Shown here one piece after another: positions 53,893-63,873 of a stretch of DNA of 64,000 nt. A program made the translations under genes and the position numbers. Location: contig JNJD01000007.1 of NCBI GenBank assembly GCA_000702685.1, positions 310,001 through 374,000 of the forward strand, read 5' to 3'. This DNA comes from Lachnospiraceae bacterium AC2028. Lineage in GTDB: Bacteria; Bacillota; Clostridia; Lachnospirales; Lachnospiraceae. Within the stretch, counting starts at the first letter, position 1; each line of letters begins with the position of its first letter. The notes under the pieces were generated by a model, which saw only the letters and a program-made list of their open reading frames with translations, had not been told where the DNA came from and made no database searches.

Positions 53893-55319
53893 TACCTGGC
53901 CTCCGAAAGTTTTTTCTCGAATCTGTCCTTCCTCGGATCTGTGGGTATCTTAGTCGGGTAATCCCCGTCAAAGCATGCGCTGCAATAATCCGCGCATCCG
54001 CTCATCTCCCCGAGACTCTCAAGCGGAAGGAATCCTATCGAATCCGCACCGGTAAGAGATGCTATCTCTTCGGGCGTATGGTGGTTGGCTATAAGCTTGT
54101 CTTCCGAATCAATATCCACTCCGTAGAAGCACGGATGTCTGAAGGGCGGCGAGGATATGCGCAGATGTATCTCCTTAGCTCCCGCTTCCCTCAGGATATT
54201 GATGATCCTCTTGCTCGTGGTGCCCCTTACGATCGAATCGTCTATGAGAACCACTCTTTTTCCTTCAAGGACACTCTTTACGGGACTTAACTTGATCCTG
54301 ACGGTATCGGTCCTCTGGTCCTGGGAAGGTGCGATGAAGCTTCTGCCGACGTATTTATTCTTAACGAGTCCGATCTCGTACGGTATTCCGCTTTCTCTTG
54401 AATAGCCTATTGCGGCATCAAGTCCCGAATCCGGAACACCTACGACCACGTCTGCTTCCACGGGATATTCCCTGGCAAGGATCTGCCCTGCCCTTACCCT
54501 CGTGTCATGCACCGCTATACAATCTATCACAGAATCGGGTCTTGCAAAATAGATATATTCAAAAATACATGGACTTTTTTTCGAAGCGGGCTCTCCCATA
54601 TAAGAAACCGGATCTGCGCTTGGAGTTTCCGACTGGAAAACCAGCATCTCCCCGGGCTTTACATCCCTTATGAATTCCGCTCCCACTGCGGTCAGGGCAC
54701 AGCTTTCGGATGCAACGACGAAGCTGCCGTCCTCTCTTTTTCCAAAGCAAAGCGGCCGGAATCCGTGAGGATCCCGAACCGCGAGCAATTTGGTCGAAGA
54801 CATCATGACAAGGCTGTATGCGCCTTCAAGATATTTGACAGCGGAAAGTACCGCCGATTCTATGCTGTCTGTCTTAAGTCTTTCCCTGGTGATCATATAG
54901 CATATGGTCTCGGTATCGCTTGTCGAATGGAAAATAGCACCCGAAAGCTCGAGAGAATCGCGAAGATCGAGGGAATTGGCAAGATTTCCGTTATGGGCAA
55001 GGGCAAGATTACCCTTCTGGTGGCTGACTACCATGGGCTGGATATTGCTCCTGGTATTTCCTCCGGTCGTACCGTATCTGACATGCCCGATAGCCATACA
55101 TCCGCCGGGAAGCGCATTCAGCTGTGTTTCGTCAAATACTTCTCCGACAAGTCCGAGGTCCTTGTGTGCCGAAAAGACGCCGTCATCATTCACAACGATT
55201 CCGCAGCTTTCCTGGCCCCTGTGCTGGAGAGCATAAAGCCCGTGATATACATCCCTGGCAATATCATCCCTGCGACCGCCGATTATTCCGAATACTCCGC
55301 ACTCTTCATGAATTGCCAT
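53892..55319 (-). CDS. purF: Amidophosphoribosyltransferase
   Basis: First step of purine synthesis: PRPP plus glutamine to phosphoribosylamine. The 475 residues have an N-terminal Ntn domain; Cys7 in EECGVFGI would be exposed by removal of a short propeptide. The PRPP loop is [14 protein letters not shown]. Four cysteines at the positions of the Bacillus-type 4Fe-4S cluster are visible ([24 protein letters not shown], and ADYCSACF), so oxygen-sensitive control is likely. It overlaps pyrG by 14 bp and is fused to carA by a shared base. Confidence 0.96.
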   Translation of the reverse strand: MAIHEECGVFGIIGGRRDDIARDVYHGLYALQHRGQESCGIVVNDDGVFSAHKDLGLVGEVFDETQLNALPGGCMAIGHVRYGTTGGNTRSNIQPMVVSHQKGNLALAHNGNLANSLDLRDSLELSGAIFHSTSDTETICYMITRERLKTDSIESAVLSAVKYLEGAYSLVMMSSTKLLAVRDPHGFRPLCFGKREDGSFVVASESCALTAVGAEFIRDVKPGEMLVFQSETPSADPVSYMGEPASKKSPCIFEYIYFARPDSVIDCIAVHDTRVRAGQILAREYPVEADVVVGVPDSGLDAAIGYSRESGIPYEIGLVKNKYVGRSFIAPSQDQRTDTVRIKLSPVKSVLEGKRVVLIDDSIVRGTTSKRIINILREAGAKEIHLRISSPPFRHPCFYGVDIDSEDKLIANHHTPEEIASLTGADSIGFLPLESLGEMSGCADYCSACFDGDYPTKIPTDPRKDRFEKKLSEAR

Positions 55320-56913
55320 TGTGTCTGCATACCTCCCTGATGAATCCTTTGAAAAGAGGGTGAGCCTTGTCGGGCCTTGATTTAAATTCGGGATGATACT
55401 GTACTCCCAGATAAAAGCCGGCTTCCGGAAGTTCCATCTCCTCTACGAGACGATCGTCGGGTGAAGTTCCGGCAAATACCGCTCCGGTTTCTTCAAACTT
55501 CTCCCTGAAATCATTGTTGAATTCATATCTGTGACGGTGACGCTCCGAGATCTCGTCCTTACCGTAGAACTCCCGGAGCTTGCTTCCCTGCTTTATCTTA
55601 CAGGGGTAAGCTCCGAGTCTGAGCGTTCCTCCCTTGTCTATCGTATCGCTCTGTCCGGGCATGAAGTCGATGACCTTATGAGCACAGAGCTCGTCGAATT
55701 CTCCGGAATTGGCATCGGCTATACCGAGAACATTTCTCGCAAATTCAATGCACGCTATCTGCATTCCGAGACATATTCCGAAATAGGGAAGTCCGTGGGT
55801 TCTTGCATACTTTGCGGAGGTGATCATTCCCTCGATGCCTCTGTCTCCAAATCCGCCGGGAACGATTATTCCGTCGATATCTCTGAACGTATCTTCAACA
55901 TTTTCTTCGGTTATCTTCTCGGAATCGATCCATTTTATCTGAACCTTCGCTTCGTTCTCATATCCCGCATGCTTGAGGGCTTCCGCAACGGACAGATATG
56001 CATCATGAAGCTGCACATATTTTCCGACAAGTCCGACAGTTACGGTCTTCTTCAGATTCTCGATACGGCTTACCATCTCTCTCCAGTGACCCAGATCCGG
56101 TTCGCCGGCTTCGATCCCGAGTTCACGGCAGACTATTTTGGAAAAACCGGAATCTTCGAGCATGAGCGGAGCTTCATATAATATAGGAAGAGTTATGTTC
56201 TCGATGACACAGTCTTCTTTAACGTTGCAGAAATGTGCGATCTTTTTGAATATCTCATCTTCAAGCGGTTCATCGCATCTGAGGATCAGGATGCCCGGAT
56301 TGATCCCCATTCCCTGAAGCTCCTTGACGGAATGCTGTGTGGGCTTGGATTTGTGTTCGTCCGATCCGTGGAGGAAGGGTACCAGCGTAACGTGGATGAA
56401 AAGGCTGTTCTCTCTTCCGACTTCGAGCGAGATCTGTCTTACGGCTTCTATGAAAGGCTGCGATTCGATATCACCGACGGTTCCTCCGATCTCGGTAATG
56501 ACAACATCGGCATTTGTTTTCTTACCTACGCGGTAGACAAAATCCTTGATCTCGTCGGTAATGTGGGGAATGATCTGTACGGTGGATCCGAGATATTCAC
56601 CCCTTCTCTCACGGTTCAGAACATTCCAGTAAACTCTTCCGGAAGTCAGGTTTGAATATTTATTGAGATCCTCATCGATGAATCTCTCATAATGTCCGAG
56701 ATCGAGATCGGTCTCCGCACCGTCATCGGTAACATAGACCTCACCGTGCTGATAAGGGCTCATGGTACCGGGATCTACATTAATATATGGATCGAGTTTC
56801 TGAGCGGCAACCTTAAGGCCTCTTGCCTTGAGAAGCCTTCCAAGTGAAGCTGCCGTTATTCCTTTTCCGAGACCGGACACAACACCGCCCGTGACGAAGA
56901 TATATTTTGTCAT
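55306..56913 (-). CDS. pyrG: CTP synthase
   Basis: Converts UTP to CTP using glutamine and ATP. The 535 residues comprise the synthetase domain ([60 protein letters not shown]) and a glutamine amidotransferase domain (Cys in [14 protein letters not shown], His-Glu in [12 protein letters not shown]). Standard length. Its tail overlaps purF, and it lies 11 bp after asnB. Confidence 0.98.
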   Translation of the reverse strand: MTKYIFVTGGVVSGLGKGITAASLGRLLKARGLKVAAQKLDPYINVDPGTMSPYQHGEVYVTDDGAETDLDLGHYERFIDEDLNKYSNLTSGRVYWNVLNRERRGEYLGSTVQIIPHITDEIKDFVYRVGKKTNADVVITEIGGTVGDIESQPFIEAVRQISLEVGRENSLFIHVTLVPFLHGSDEHKSKPTQHSVKELQGMGINPGILILRCDEPLEDEIFKKIAHFCNVKEDCVIENITLPILYEAPLMLEDSGFSKIVCRELGIEAGEPDLGHWREMVSRIENLKKTVTVGLVGKYVQLHDAYLSVAEALKHAGYENEAKVQIKWIDSEKITEENVEDTFRDIDGIIVPGGFGDRGIEGMITSAKYARTHGLPYFGICLGMQIACIEFARNVLGIADANSGEFDELCAHKVIDFMPGQSDTIDKGGTLRLGAYPCKIKQGSKLREFYGKDEISERHRHRYEFNNDFREKFEETGAVFAGTSPDDRLVEEMELPEAGFYLGVQYHPEFKSRPDKAHPLFKGFIREVCRHNGNS

Positions 56914-56924
56914 GATTACCGCCT

Positions 56925-58511
56925 TTACTTACCGCTTGCACCGTAGTTGGAAAGCACTCTTGCACTGGGATCGTTTACATTGCAGCCTTCCCATTCCTTG
57001 TTGGGCATCCAGAAATCCTTTACCATATGGGACTGGCCGGGATAGTATTCTTCGAAAATCTCCCTGTAGAGAAGTGACTCCTTGGTGAAGGGTCTTGAGT
57101 GATCGTACTTCTTACAGCGCTCTTTGAATTCCTCTTCGGTATATTTTGCTTCCGCATATTCCTTGAGGTGATCGACCATTGAATGTCCTACCGCATCGGA
57201 GAATGCAGCCTTCTCACGCATAAGGATCTCATCGGGAAGATAATCAAGTCCCTCGAACGCATGACGGAGAAGATACTTACCCTTGTTGTAACGGTTCATC
57301 TTCATCTCGGGATCTATCTCCATGCAGTACTTGACGAAATCGAGATCGCCGAAGGGAACTCTTGCTTCGAGTGAGTTTACGGAAATGCATCTGTCGGCAC
57401 GAAGGACATCATACATATGAAGCTCCGATACTCTCTTCTCGGCTTCCTTCTGGAAAGCCTCGGCATCGGGTGCGAAATCGGTATATTTATATCCGAAGAT
57501 CTCGTCCGAAACCTCACCGGTCAAAATGACACGGATGTCGGTCTGCTCATGAATGGCCTTGCAGAGAAGATACATTCCCATGCTGGCTCTTATGGTTGTG
57601 ATGTCGTATGTTCCGAGAAGATGAATGACATCAGGCAGAGCGTTTATGACATCATCTCTGGTGATTATGACTTCGGTATGATCGGCTCCGAGATAATCTG
57701 CGGTCTGCTTCGCATATTTAAGATCGATCGCATCCTCGTTCATGCCGATCGCAAATGTCCTGATGGGCTTATCGCTCTTTCTCTGTGCAATGCTGCAGAC
57801 AAGCGATGAATCAAGTCCTCCGGAAAGAAGGAATCCTACCTTGGCATCCGCGATAAGTCTCTTCTCGACTGCGGTAATAAGTTTTTCTCTTATGTTCGTG
57901 CAAACGGTCTCAAGATCGTCCTTGCATACCTTGGAAGGCTTTGCGATATCGTTGAAGCAGATGAATTTTCCGTCCTTGTAGTAATGCCCGGGAGGGAATG
58001 GATGGATCTTGTCATCCGATACCTCGACCAGGTTCTTGGGCTCACTCGCGAAGATCACGCTGCCGCCCTTATCGAATGTATAGTAAAGAGGTCTGATGCC
58101 GATCGGATCTCTTGCTGCGATCCACTCATCGTTCTTGCCGTCGTAGATGACGCATGCGAATTCGGCATCGAGTTTCTTGAACATTTCGGTTCCGTATTCT
58201 TCATACATAGGAAGAAGAATTTCACAGTCGCTGTCGCTCTTAAAGGTATATCCCTTTGCCTTCAGTTCATCCCTGAGCGGAGCGAAGCCGTATATCTCGC
58301 CGTTACAGACCACGGCATTATTATTAAGTTCAAAAGGCTGCATCCCTTCGGGGGTGAGCCCCATGATAGATAAACGTCTGAATCCCATCAGACCGCCCTT
58401 TGTTTTTAATACACGTGCATCATCGGGCCCTCTTGACGTTGTCTTGTCCAGAGCCTTTGCAAACGCTCTGTCATCAGCGCCCCTTCCGCACCATGCCATG
58501 ATCGAACACAT
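56925..58511 (-). CDS. asnB: Asparagine synthetase B, glutamine-hydrolysing
   Basis: Makes asparagine from aspartate with ATP and glutamine. The 528 residues start MCSIMAWCG, with Cys2 as the Ntn nucleophile; FRRLSIMG and VVCNGEIY belong to the glutaminase domain, and the ATP-binding PP-loop is [23 protein letters not shown] and [14 protein letters not shown] are found in the short AsnB type. GGAGGATG precedes the ATG. First gene of asnB-pyrG-purF-carA-carB, separated from glnN by a terminator. Confidence 0.96.
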   Translation of the reverse strand: MCSIMAWCGRGADDRAFAKALDKTTSRGPDDARVLKTKGGLMGFRRLSIMGLTPEGMQPFELNNNAVVCNGEIYGFAPLRDELKAKGYTFKSDSDCEILLPMYEEYGTEMFKKLDAEFACVIYDGKNDEWIAARDPIGIRPLYYTFDKGGSVIFASEPKNLVEVSDDKIHPFPPGHYYKDGKFICFNDIAKPSKVCKDDLETVCTNIREKLITAVEKRLIADAKVGFLLSGGLDSSLVCSIAQRKSDKPIRTFAIGMNEDAIDLKYAKQTADYLGADHTEVIITRDDVINALPDVIHLLGTYDITTIRASMGMYLLCKAIHEQTDIRVILTGEVSDEIFGYKYTDFAPDAEAFQKEAEKRVSELHMYDVLRADRCISVNSLEARVPFGDLDFVKYCMEIDPEMKMNRYNKGKYLLRHAFEGLDYLPDEILMREKAAFSDAVGHSMVDHLKEYAEAKYTEEEFKERCKKYDHSRPFTKESLLYREIFEEYYPGQSHMVKDFWMPNKEWEGCNVNDPSARVLSNYGASGK

Positions 58512-58551
58512 TTTTTCATCCTCCTGAATCGGTTCATTTTTGTGTCTTTAT

Positions 58552-58597
58552 AAAAAACGTTATCGGCCGGGCAGGCTTTGCAGCCTGTCCGACCGGT
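58552..58597 (-). terminator. Terminator of glnN
   Basis: On the minus strand CGGTCGGACAGGCT pairs with AGCCTGCCCGGCCG (one mismatch, one G-U) across GCAA, followed after ATAACG by T6. About 18 bp after the glnN stop. Confidence 0.75.
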
Positions 58598-58614
58598 TTC
58601 ATACAGATCTCAGA

Positions 58615-60717
58615 TCATCTTACGGAAAACAGCATGTCTCCGTATGAAGGATAAGGCCACTCTTTCGAAGATACGAGTGTTTCTGCCTCATCAACAGCCG
58701 CTCTGAGTTCTCCCATCTTAGGAAGAAGCTCATCTCTTATTGCTGCGCTCTCTGCGATGATGTCAGACGCATCGGCAAGTGAGATGATCGCTTTCTCGAC
58801 TGCTCCGGTTCTTTCGTAGATCTGGTCGGCGAGGACGGAAAGTCTGGAGATGACCGTGGTCTCATAAGAGCATGCAAGAGATCCGGCAACTGCCTTCTTG
58901 GAGGCTACGGTCTCGGAAAGCTTATCCGCATAAGCGGTAACTGCGGGAAGGATCTGCCTGAGTGCCATATCGATCATGGTGTTGGCCTCAATGCGTACCT
59001 GCTTGCAGTAGTTCTCGAGCATGATCTCACATCTGGATTCGATCTCTTTTTCGGTGAATACACCGTGACCGGTAAGAAGCTTGACATTCTTGTCATCAAG
59101 GATGTGAGGCATGCAGTCGGGAGTGGTTCTGTAGTTGCACAGTCCCCTGACTTCGGTTGCTTCCTTGACCCATGCATCGTCGTAACCGTTTCCGTTGAAG
59201 AGGATCCTCTTGTGATCCTTGATGGTCTTCCTGATCATCTCGTGAAGGGTCTTCTCGAAGTCCTCAGCTCCCTCAAGTCTGTCTGCATAGATCTTGAGTG
59301 ACTCGGCAACTACGGTGTTGAGCATGATGTTTGCACATGCGATAGAGTTGGATGAGCCGAGGCTTCTGAACTCGAACTTGTTGCCGGTGAATGCGAAGGG
59401 TGAAGTTCTGTTACGGTCGGTGTTGTCTCTCGGGAATGCGGGAAGGACATCAACTCCGAGCTTCATGATCTTCTGCTCTGTGCCGCTGTAGGGCTTATCC
59501 TGCTCGATAGCATCGAGAATTGCGGAGAGCTCATCGCCGAGGAATACGGAAATGATCGCGGGAGGTGCCTCGTTAGCTCCGAGTCTGTGGTCGTTACCCG
59601 CAGTGGCAACGGAGAGTCTGAGAAGATCCTGATAATCATCAACCGCCTTGATGACCGCACAGAGGAAAAGGAGGAACTGTGCGTTCTCATAAGGTGTATC
59701 GCCGGGAGAAAGAAGGTTGATACCGGTATCGGTAGCCATTGACCAGTTGTTGTGCTTACCGCTTCCGTTTACGCCTGCGAAGGGCTTCTCATGGAGCAGG
59801 CATACAAGTCCGTGCTTTGATGCGACCTTCTGCATGATCTCCATCATGAGCTGGTTCTGGTCTGTCGCGATATTGGTGGTCGAGTAGATGGGGGCGAGCT
59901 CGTGCTGAGCTGGTGCAACCTCATTGTGCTCGGTCTTTGCAAGGATTCCGAGTTTCCAGAGTTCCTCGTTGAGGTCGTTCATGAATGCCTGTACTCTGGG
60001 CTTGATGACTCCGAAGTAGTGATCGTCCATTTCCTGGCCCTTGGGAGGTCTTGAACCGTAAAGGGTTCTTCCGGTGAACTTCAGGTCGGGACGCTGATCG
60101 TACATTTCCTTGGTAATAAGGAAGTATTCCTGCTCGGGTCCGACGGAAGTCTTGACGTTCTTGGCAGTGGTGTTTCCGAAGAGACGAAGGATACGGAGAG
60201 CCTGCTTGTTGAGCGCCTCCATGGAACGAAGGAGGGGAGTCTTCTTATCGAGTGCTTCTCCGCCGTATGAGCAGAATGCAGTGGGAATGCAGAGGGTCTT
60301 ATCCTTGATGAATGCATATGAGGTAGGATCCCATGCCGTATATCCTCTTGCTTCGAATGTAGCTCTGAGTCCTCCCGAAGGGAAGGAAGATGCATCGGGC
60401 TCACCCTGGATGAGCTCTTTGCCTGAGAATTCCATTATGACACTTCCGTCAGGTGAAGGTGAGATGAATGAGTCGTGTTTTTCAGCGGTAATTCCGGTAA
60501 GAGGCTGGAACCAGTGAGTGTAATGAGTCGCACCCTTTTCGAGCGCCCACTCCTTCATTGCCTGTGCAACCGATTCCGCTACCTTGGGATCGAGTTTCTT
60601 GCCTTCATCGATGGTCTTTCTGAGTGATGCGTATACTTTGGACGAAAGTCTTGATCTCATCTGACGATCGTCAAAAACCTGTGATCCAAAAAGTTCCGGT
60701 ACTGAATGTGTTTCCAT
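58615..60717 (-). CDS. glnN: Glutamine synthetase type III
   Basis: Ammonia assimilation into glutamine. The 700 residues are the size of the GS-III class, much longer than GS-I. Signatures: [70 protein letters not shown], and [21 protein letters not shown]. The ATG at 60717 follows AAGGAGG; the open frame runs 29 codons further upstream but into a terminator-like leader hairpin and is not used. Own promoter, leader hairpin and terminator. Second glutamine synthetase besides glnA 1.8 kb away. Confidence 0.96.
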   Translation of the reverse strand: METHSVPELFGSQVFDDRQMRSRLSSKVYASLRKTIDEGKKLDPKVAESVAQAMKEWALEKGATHYTHWFQPLTGITAEKHDSFISPSPDGSVIMEFSGKELIQGEPDASSFPSGGLRATFEARGYTAWDPTSYAFIKDKTLCIPTAFCSYGGEALDKKTPLLRSMEALNKQALRILRLFGNTTAKNVKTSVGPEQEYFLITKEMYDQRPDLKFTGRTLYGSRPPKGQEMDDHYFGVIKPRVQAFMNDLNEELWKLGILAKTEHNEVAPAQHELAPIYSTTNIATDQNQLMMEIMQKVASKHGLVCLLHEKPFAGVNGSGKHNNWSMATDTGINLLSPGDTPYENAQFLLFLCAVIKAVDDYQDLLRLSVATAGNDHRLGANEAPPAIISVFLGDELSAILDAIEQDKPYSGTEQKIMKLGVDVLPAFPRDNTDRNRTSPFAFTGNKFEFRSLGSSNSIACANIMLNTVVAESLKIYADRLEGAEDFEKTLHEMIRKTIKDHKRILFNGNGYDDAWVKEATEVRGLCNYRTTPDCMPHILDDKNVKLLTGHGVFTEKEIESRCEIMLENYCKQVRIEANTMIDMALRQILPAVTAYADKLSETVASKKAVAGSLACSYETTVISRLSVLADQIYERTGAVEKAIISLADASDIIAESAAIRDELLPKMGELRAAVDEAETLVSSKEWPYPSYGDMLFSVR

Positions 60718-60744
60718 AGTAGATTCCTCCTTAAATTTTGGAAA

Positions 60745-60794
60745 CAAAAAAGACAAAAGCGCCTTTTTTGTATGTTTACAAAAAAGACGCCTTT
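60745..60794 (-). promoter_or_regulatory. Terminator-like leader hairpin of glnN (attenuator candidate)
   Basis: On the minus strand AAAGGCGTCTTTTTTGTA folds back on TACAAAAAAGGCGCTTT (one bulge, one G-U) and is followed by TTTGTCTTTTTTG. It begins about 9 nt after the predicted transcript start and ends about 30 nt ahead of the ATG. The glnA leader has the same design. Confidence 0.7.
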
Positions 60795-60809
60795 GCCTTT
60801 TCATCTGTT

Positions 60810-60838
60810 AAGATACTACCGTAAATTTCAGTTGTCAA
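60810..60838 (-). promoter_or_regulatory. Sigma-A promoter of glnN
   Basis: Minus strand TTGACA (60838-60833), 17-bp spacer, TATCTT (60815-60810). Predicted start near 60803. Confidence 0.7.
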
Positions 60839-60888
60839 GAAATAATACGGATATTTTTTTAATTGTTTTTATCCCGTAAAAAGACGGA

Positions 60889-61785
60889 TCAATTATCCGA
60901 ACTGAATTCAAAGACTACGGACTGATGCGAAGGATCATTATGATCTCCCCAGCAGATTCCGCCGTCTACAAAGTAGAAATTAACCGAACCGTCATCATAT
61001 ACCAGATACTGGTTCTCCTGCTCGGGATCAATCATTTCGCACTCCCACATCTCACCGTCATCGCAGAAAAGAAATTCGGAATCATCATCAAAGTATGTGT
61101 AATATTCCCAAATATATCCTATATTGTCAACTATCATGCTCTGGATATGTACATGGTAACTGCCGTCTCCTTCATCAGTTATCTGCATCCAGTAACTGCC
61201 GTCGTCGACTCCCCATATTCCGAGGAAGTAATAAGGCGAAACATCTCCTCTGCCTTCGCCGACGGGCTCGGAAACAGCTGAATCGTTGCGTACAAAGTGA
61301 AGTGCACCGTCCTGGCCCGAGTAAATATCGGTGGGATTCATATCATCAAGATCTGCGGCAAACGATTCCCAGATATCACCGTTCTCATCATAGAAAGTAT
61401 ACCAGTATGAAGCGGTTCCGTCGGGATGATCTTCGGTTGTGATCTCAATCCTTCCGCTTACGGAGCCGAGAAGAGACATGTCTTCAAGATCATAATTATA
61501 TGTGTGACCGTTACAGTAGATGTTGAGATAAGTGGGATCCATTCCGGCATCCGCGTCTGTCCATTCTCCTATGAGACCGCTGAGAAGCTCCTGAACCTCA
61601 TATTCGGATATAACCGGCTGATCATAGTCTTCATCGTATCCGGTTAAATCGTCCTCGTCGTAATCATCTTCGATGTCATCAATTCCGGTATCCGGTCCGT
61701 CTGCGGCAGGTTCGCTTCCGCAGCCCGCAAGCAATGCGCCGCTTAAAGCGCATGCACAGATCATCATTAACAATTTCTTTTTCAT
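60889..61785 (-). CDS. Acidic lipoprotein of unknown function
   Basis: The 298 residues start with MKKKLLMMICACAL and the lipobox LLAGCGS (Cys about 21), so it is lipidated and surface-exposed. A highly acidic stretch (DDIEDDYDEDDLTGYDEDYDQ form, residues 32-55) leads to a domain of repeated beta strands rich in Tyr, Asp and Trp (SYWYTFYDENGDIWES, FLGIWGVDDGSYWMQI, IGYIWEYYTYFDD). I do not recognise the family. I chose the ATG at 61785 with GGGAGGA upstream, not the frame start 18 codons earlier. It lies between glnN and the ANTAR gene, behind a 13-bp inverted repeat. Confidence 0.75.
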   Translation of the reverse strand: MKKKLLMMICACALSGALLAGCGSEPAADGPDTGIDDIEDDYDEDDLTGYDEDYDQPVISEYEVQELLSGLIGEWTDADAGMDPTYLNIYCNGHTYNYDLEDMSLLGSVSGRIEITTEDHPDGTASYWYTFYDENGDIWESFAADLDDMNPTDIYSGQDGALHFVRNDSAVSEPVGEGRGDVSPYYFLGIWGVDDGSYWMQITDEGDGSYHVHIQSMIVDNIGYIWEYYTYFDDDSEFLFCDDGEMWECEMIDPEQENQYLVYDDGSVNFYFVDGGICWGDHNDPSHQSVVFEFSSDN

Positions 61786-61816
61786 AAATATTCCTCCCAA
61801 AAGAAACTCGGCAATA

Positions 61817-61860
61817 GAGCCGGTAAACACTTTTGACATTCTAACACTGTTTACCGGCTC
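61817..61860. promoter_or_regulatory. Perfect 13-bp inverted repeat ahead of the lipoprotein gene
   Basis: GAGCCGGTAAACA - 18 bp - TGTTTACCGGCTC. No T-run follows on the minus strand, so it is not an ordinary terminator; a dyad operator or an mRNA structure is possible. Confidence 0.55.
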
Positions 61861-61909
61861 ATAATATATACTTTTAGGATAGTCTTTATGAAATTATCGT
61901 AGCAGTCCG

Positions 61910-62494
61910 TCATCCGTAGGTTTTCAGGATGTTTTCCGCGGTTTCCTTCTTGCTCAGACACAGATCCATTGCCTGCTTCTGGATATATCTGTGGGCATTT
62001 TCCTCCGTCATATGACAGCTCTTTATGAGTGCCCATTTAGCCCTGTTGACGAGTCTTATCTCTTCCATCTTCTCTTCAAGCGAAACGGTCTTTTTCTTGA
62101 TGCGTCTGAGCCTCTCCCTGATGCTGCACATGACTCCGAGCATCTCATCGAGGCGGTTTACTTCCAGAGGCTTTTTAATTACCATGACACCCCTGGGTGT
62201 GAGTGAAGAGCTGATCTCATCAAACATATCGCTTCTTACCATGATGAGGCAGACCCTTTCACTGTCGGTACAGACATCTATCGCGAATTTTCTTCCGAAG
62301 TCATCGGGAAGAGGCGCGTTGATGAATACAAGGTCGAAGTCTTCATCGACCATTCTCCTCTGTGCCTTGGCAATGCTGTCCACAACGACTACCGGATCGT
62401 ATTTTCCTCCGGACAGTTCCTGTCTCAGCGCATTATTTATTTTTTCCGATGCCGATACCAGCAGCACGCTGTAAACATGTTCAGCAGGTGTCAT
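61910..62494 (-). CDS. ANTAR-domain response regulator (antiterminator)
   Basis: RNA-binding regulator that relieves transcription termination. The 194 residues have an N-terminal receiver-like domain (YSVLLVSASEKINNALRQ, LVFINAPLPDDFG, VIKKPLEVN) in which the acidic phospho-site is weak: the expected Asp region reads DLVFINAPLPD, with Asn at or near the acceptor position. A coiled linker (110-140) leads to the ANTAR domain (142-194) with RAKWALIKSCHMTEENAHRYI and MDLCLSKKETAENIL. Its ATG directly follows the glnA stop, so it is cotranscribed with glnA. The likely targets are leaders of nitrogen genes, in particular those of glnA and glnN. Confidence 0.88.
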   Translation of the reverse strand: MTPAEHVYSVLLVSASEKINNALRQELSGGKYDPVVVVDSIAKAQRRMVDEDFDLVFINAPLPDDFGRKFAIDVCTDSERVCLIMVRSDMFDEISSSLTPRGVMVIKKPLEVNRLDEMLGVMCSIRERLRRIKKKTVSLEEKMEEIRLVNRAKWALIKSCHMTEENAHRYIQKQAMDLCLSKKETAENILKTYG

Positions 62495-63712
62495 TTATTT
62501 CTCTGCTCTCTTAAGATATGAAGATAAGATCTCTTCGGGCACATACTTCTTGATGAATTCGCTTGTCTGTGCAAGTTCTGCCGCATCCTTGAGGGATGAA
62601 GGAAGCTTGGCAAGTGATGAATTCTTTTCACCGTCAGCGTACAGATTCGTCTCGATGGCTGTGGGAGGAACAAGTCCGTTCTCAAGTCCCTCGAGTCCCG
62701 CATAAATGAGAAGTCCGAATGCAAGATAGGGATTGGCTGAAGGATCGGGAGATCTGAGCTCAGCTCTCACATACTCGCCGGAAGCTGCGGGAATCCTGAT
62801 GAGTGCGGAACGGTTCTCCTTGGCCCATGAAATATACTCGGGTGCCTTGGATGAACCGAGTCTGTTGTATGAACCCTTGCTCGGATTAAGGAACAGTGTC
62901 ATGTCAGCAACATACTTAAGTATGCCGGCAACAACGGGTTCAAAGGATACGTTCTCTTTTCCCTTTGCTACGGAGAAATTGATATGCATTCCGTTACCGG
63001 CTTTTCCCTCAACGGGCTTGGGTGAAAAGTCAGCAGTTGCACCGTTTCTGTTGGAGATCGCGCTTACAACGCTCCTGAAGGTCATCGCATCATCAGCGGA
63101 CTTGAGCGCATCGCAGTATCTGAAATCGATCTCATTCTGCCCGGGACCTTCTTCATGATGCGAGCTTTCGGCAAGTATTCCCATCTGCTCGAGAGTTATG
63201 CAGATCTCTCTTCTGATATTCTCGCATCTGTCAGTTGGGCCGATGTCCATATATCCCGCATCATCATAAGGGATTCCGGTATTTACGCCTTCCATGTCAT
63301 TTCTGAACAGATAGAATTCGGACTCTGTTCCGAAACGGAAGGAATAGCCCTTCTTTGCCGCAGCATCCACGGCATTTCTGAGGAAGGTCCTCGCATCGCA
63401 TGCAAAAGGAGTTCCGTCGGGCCATGTGATATTGCAGTACATCCTGACAACCCTTCCGTGCTCGGGTCTCCAGGGAAGTACGGCAAGCGTCGACGGATCG
63501 GGATGAAGGAACAGATCCGATTTGGCATCTATATCAAATCCTTCCACCGACCACGCATCGATGGCGATTCCCTCGCTGAACGCCCTGTCCAGTTCCGTAG
63601 GCATTATCGAAACATTCTTATGTCTTCCGAATACGTCGCAGAATGCAAGACGGATGAACTTAACGTCCTCTTCTTCAACGAACATTTTTACTTCCTGATC
63701 TGTGTAATTCAT
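62495..63712 (-). CDS. glnA: Glutamine synthetase type I
   Basis: The 405 residues are somewhat short for GS-I (about 440). Signatures: FIRLAFCDVFGRHKNVSI, DLFLHPDPSTLAVLPW, FRFGTESEFYLF (metal Glu), GPGQNEIDFRY, GNGMHINFSV (His of the glutamate site), YNRLGSSKAPEYISW, NRSALIRIP and RSPDPSANPYLAF. I chose the ATG at 63712 with GGGAGGTAAT upstream; the open frame 16 codons further out runs toward the leader hairpin. It has a strong promoter, a terminator-like leader and an ANTAR regulator gene immediately behind. No adenylylation site can be assigned with confidence. Confidence 0.94.
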   Translation of the reverse strand: MNYTDQEVKMFVEEEDVKFIRLAFCDVFGRHKNVSIMPTELDRAFSEGIAIDAWSVEGFDIDAKSDLFLHPDPSTLAVLPWRPEHGRVVRMYCNITWPDGTPFACDARTFLRNAVDAAAKKGYSFRFGTESEFYLFRNDMEGVNTGIPYDDAGYMDIGPTDRCENIRREICITLEQMGILAESSHHEEGPGQNEIDFRYCDALKSADDAMTFRSVVSAISNRNGATADFSPKPVEGKAGNGMHINFSVAKGKENVSFEPVVAGILKYVADMTLFLNPSKGSYNRLGSSKAPEYISWAKENRSALIRIPAASGEYVRAELRSPDPSANPYLAFGLLIYAGLEGLENGLVPPTAIETNLYADGEKNSSLAKLPSSLKDAAELAQTSEFIKKYVPEEILSSYLKRAEK

Positions 63713-63737
63713 ATTACCTCCCGGTATACCTGTTAAG

Positions 63738-63788
63738 AAAAAAAGCGCCCATTTCACCAAAGACCGTTGTCTTTATGAAATGAACGCC
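63738..63788 (-). promoter_or_regulatory. Terminator-like leader hairpin of glnA (attenuator candidate)
   Basis: On the minus strand GGCGTTCATTTCA pairs with TGAAATGGGCGCT (G-U tolerated) enclosing AAAGAC-AACG-GTCTTT, followed by T7. It begins about 11 nt after the predicted transcript start and lies 26 nt ahead of the ATG. Confidence 0.75.
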
Positions 63789-63805
63789 ATTGCTCATATG
63801 CATCA

Positions 63806-63835
63806 TTTATACAGCAAACAGCGCTTGTATGTCAA
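63806..63835 (-). promoter_or_regulatory. Sigma-A promoter of glnA
   Basis: Minus strand TTGACA (63835-63830), 18-bp spacer, TATAAA (63811-63806); predicted start near 63799. Confidence 0.75.
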
Positions 63836-63836
63836 G

Positions 63837-63866
63837 AAAAAACATGGGGACGGATGACCGTCCCCA
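63837..63866 (-). terminator. Terminator of gltD
   Basis: On the minus strand GGGGACGG - TCAT - CCGTCCCC, then ATG and T6, ending one base before the glnA -35 box. Confidence 0.85.
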
Positions 63867-63873
63867 CGATACG

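Noticed and set aside
60718-60804. 29-codon N-terminal extension of glnN
   Set aside because: The added peptide is basic and unlike GS-III, and lies in the leader hairpin; the downstream ATG has AAGGAGG.
63713-63760. 16-codon N-terminal extension of glnA
   Set aside because: It overlaps the leader hairpin U-tract and has no ribosome binding site.
63738-63800. Canonical ANTAR two-hairpin target upstream of glnA
   Set aside because: I looked for two hexaloop stems with A at 1 and G at 4 and found only one long hairpin with an inner tetraloop; the link to ANTAR is kept as inference only.
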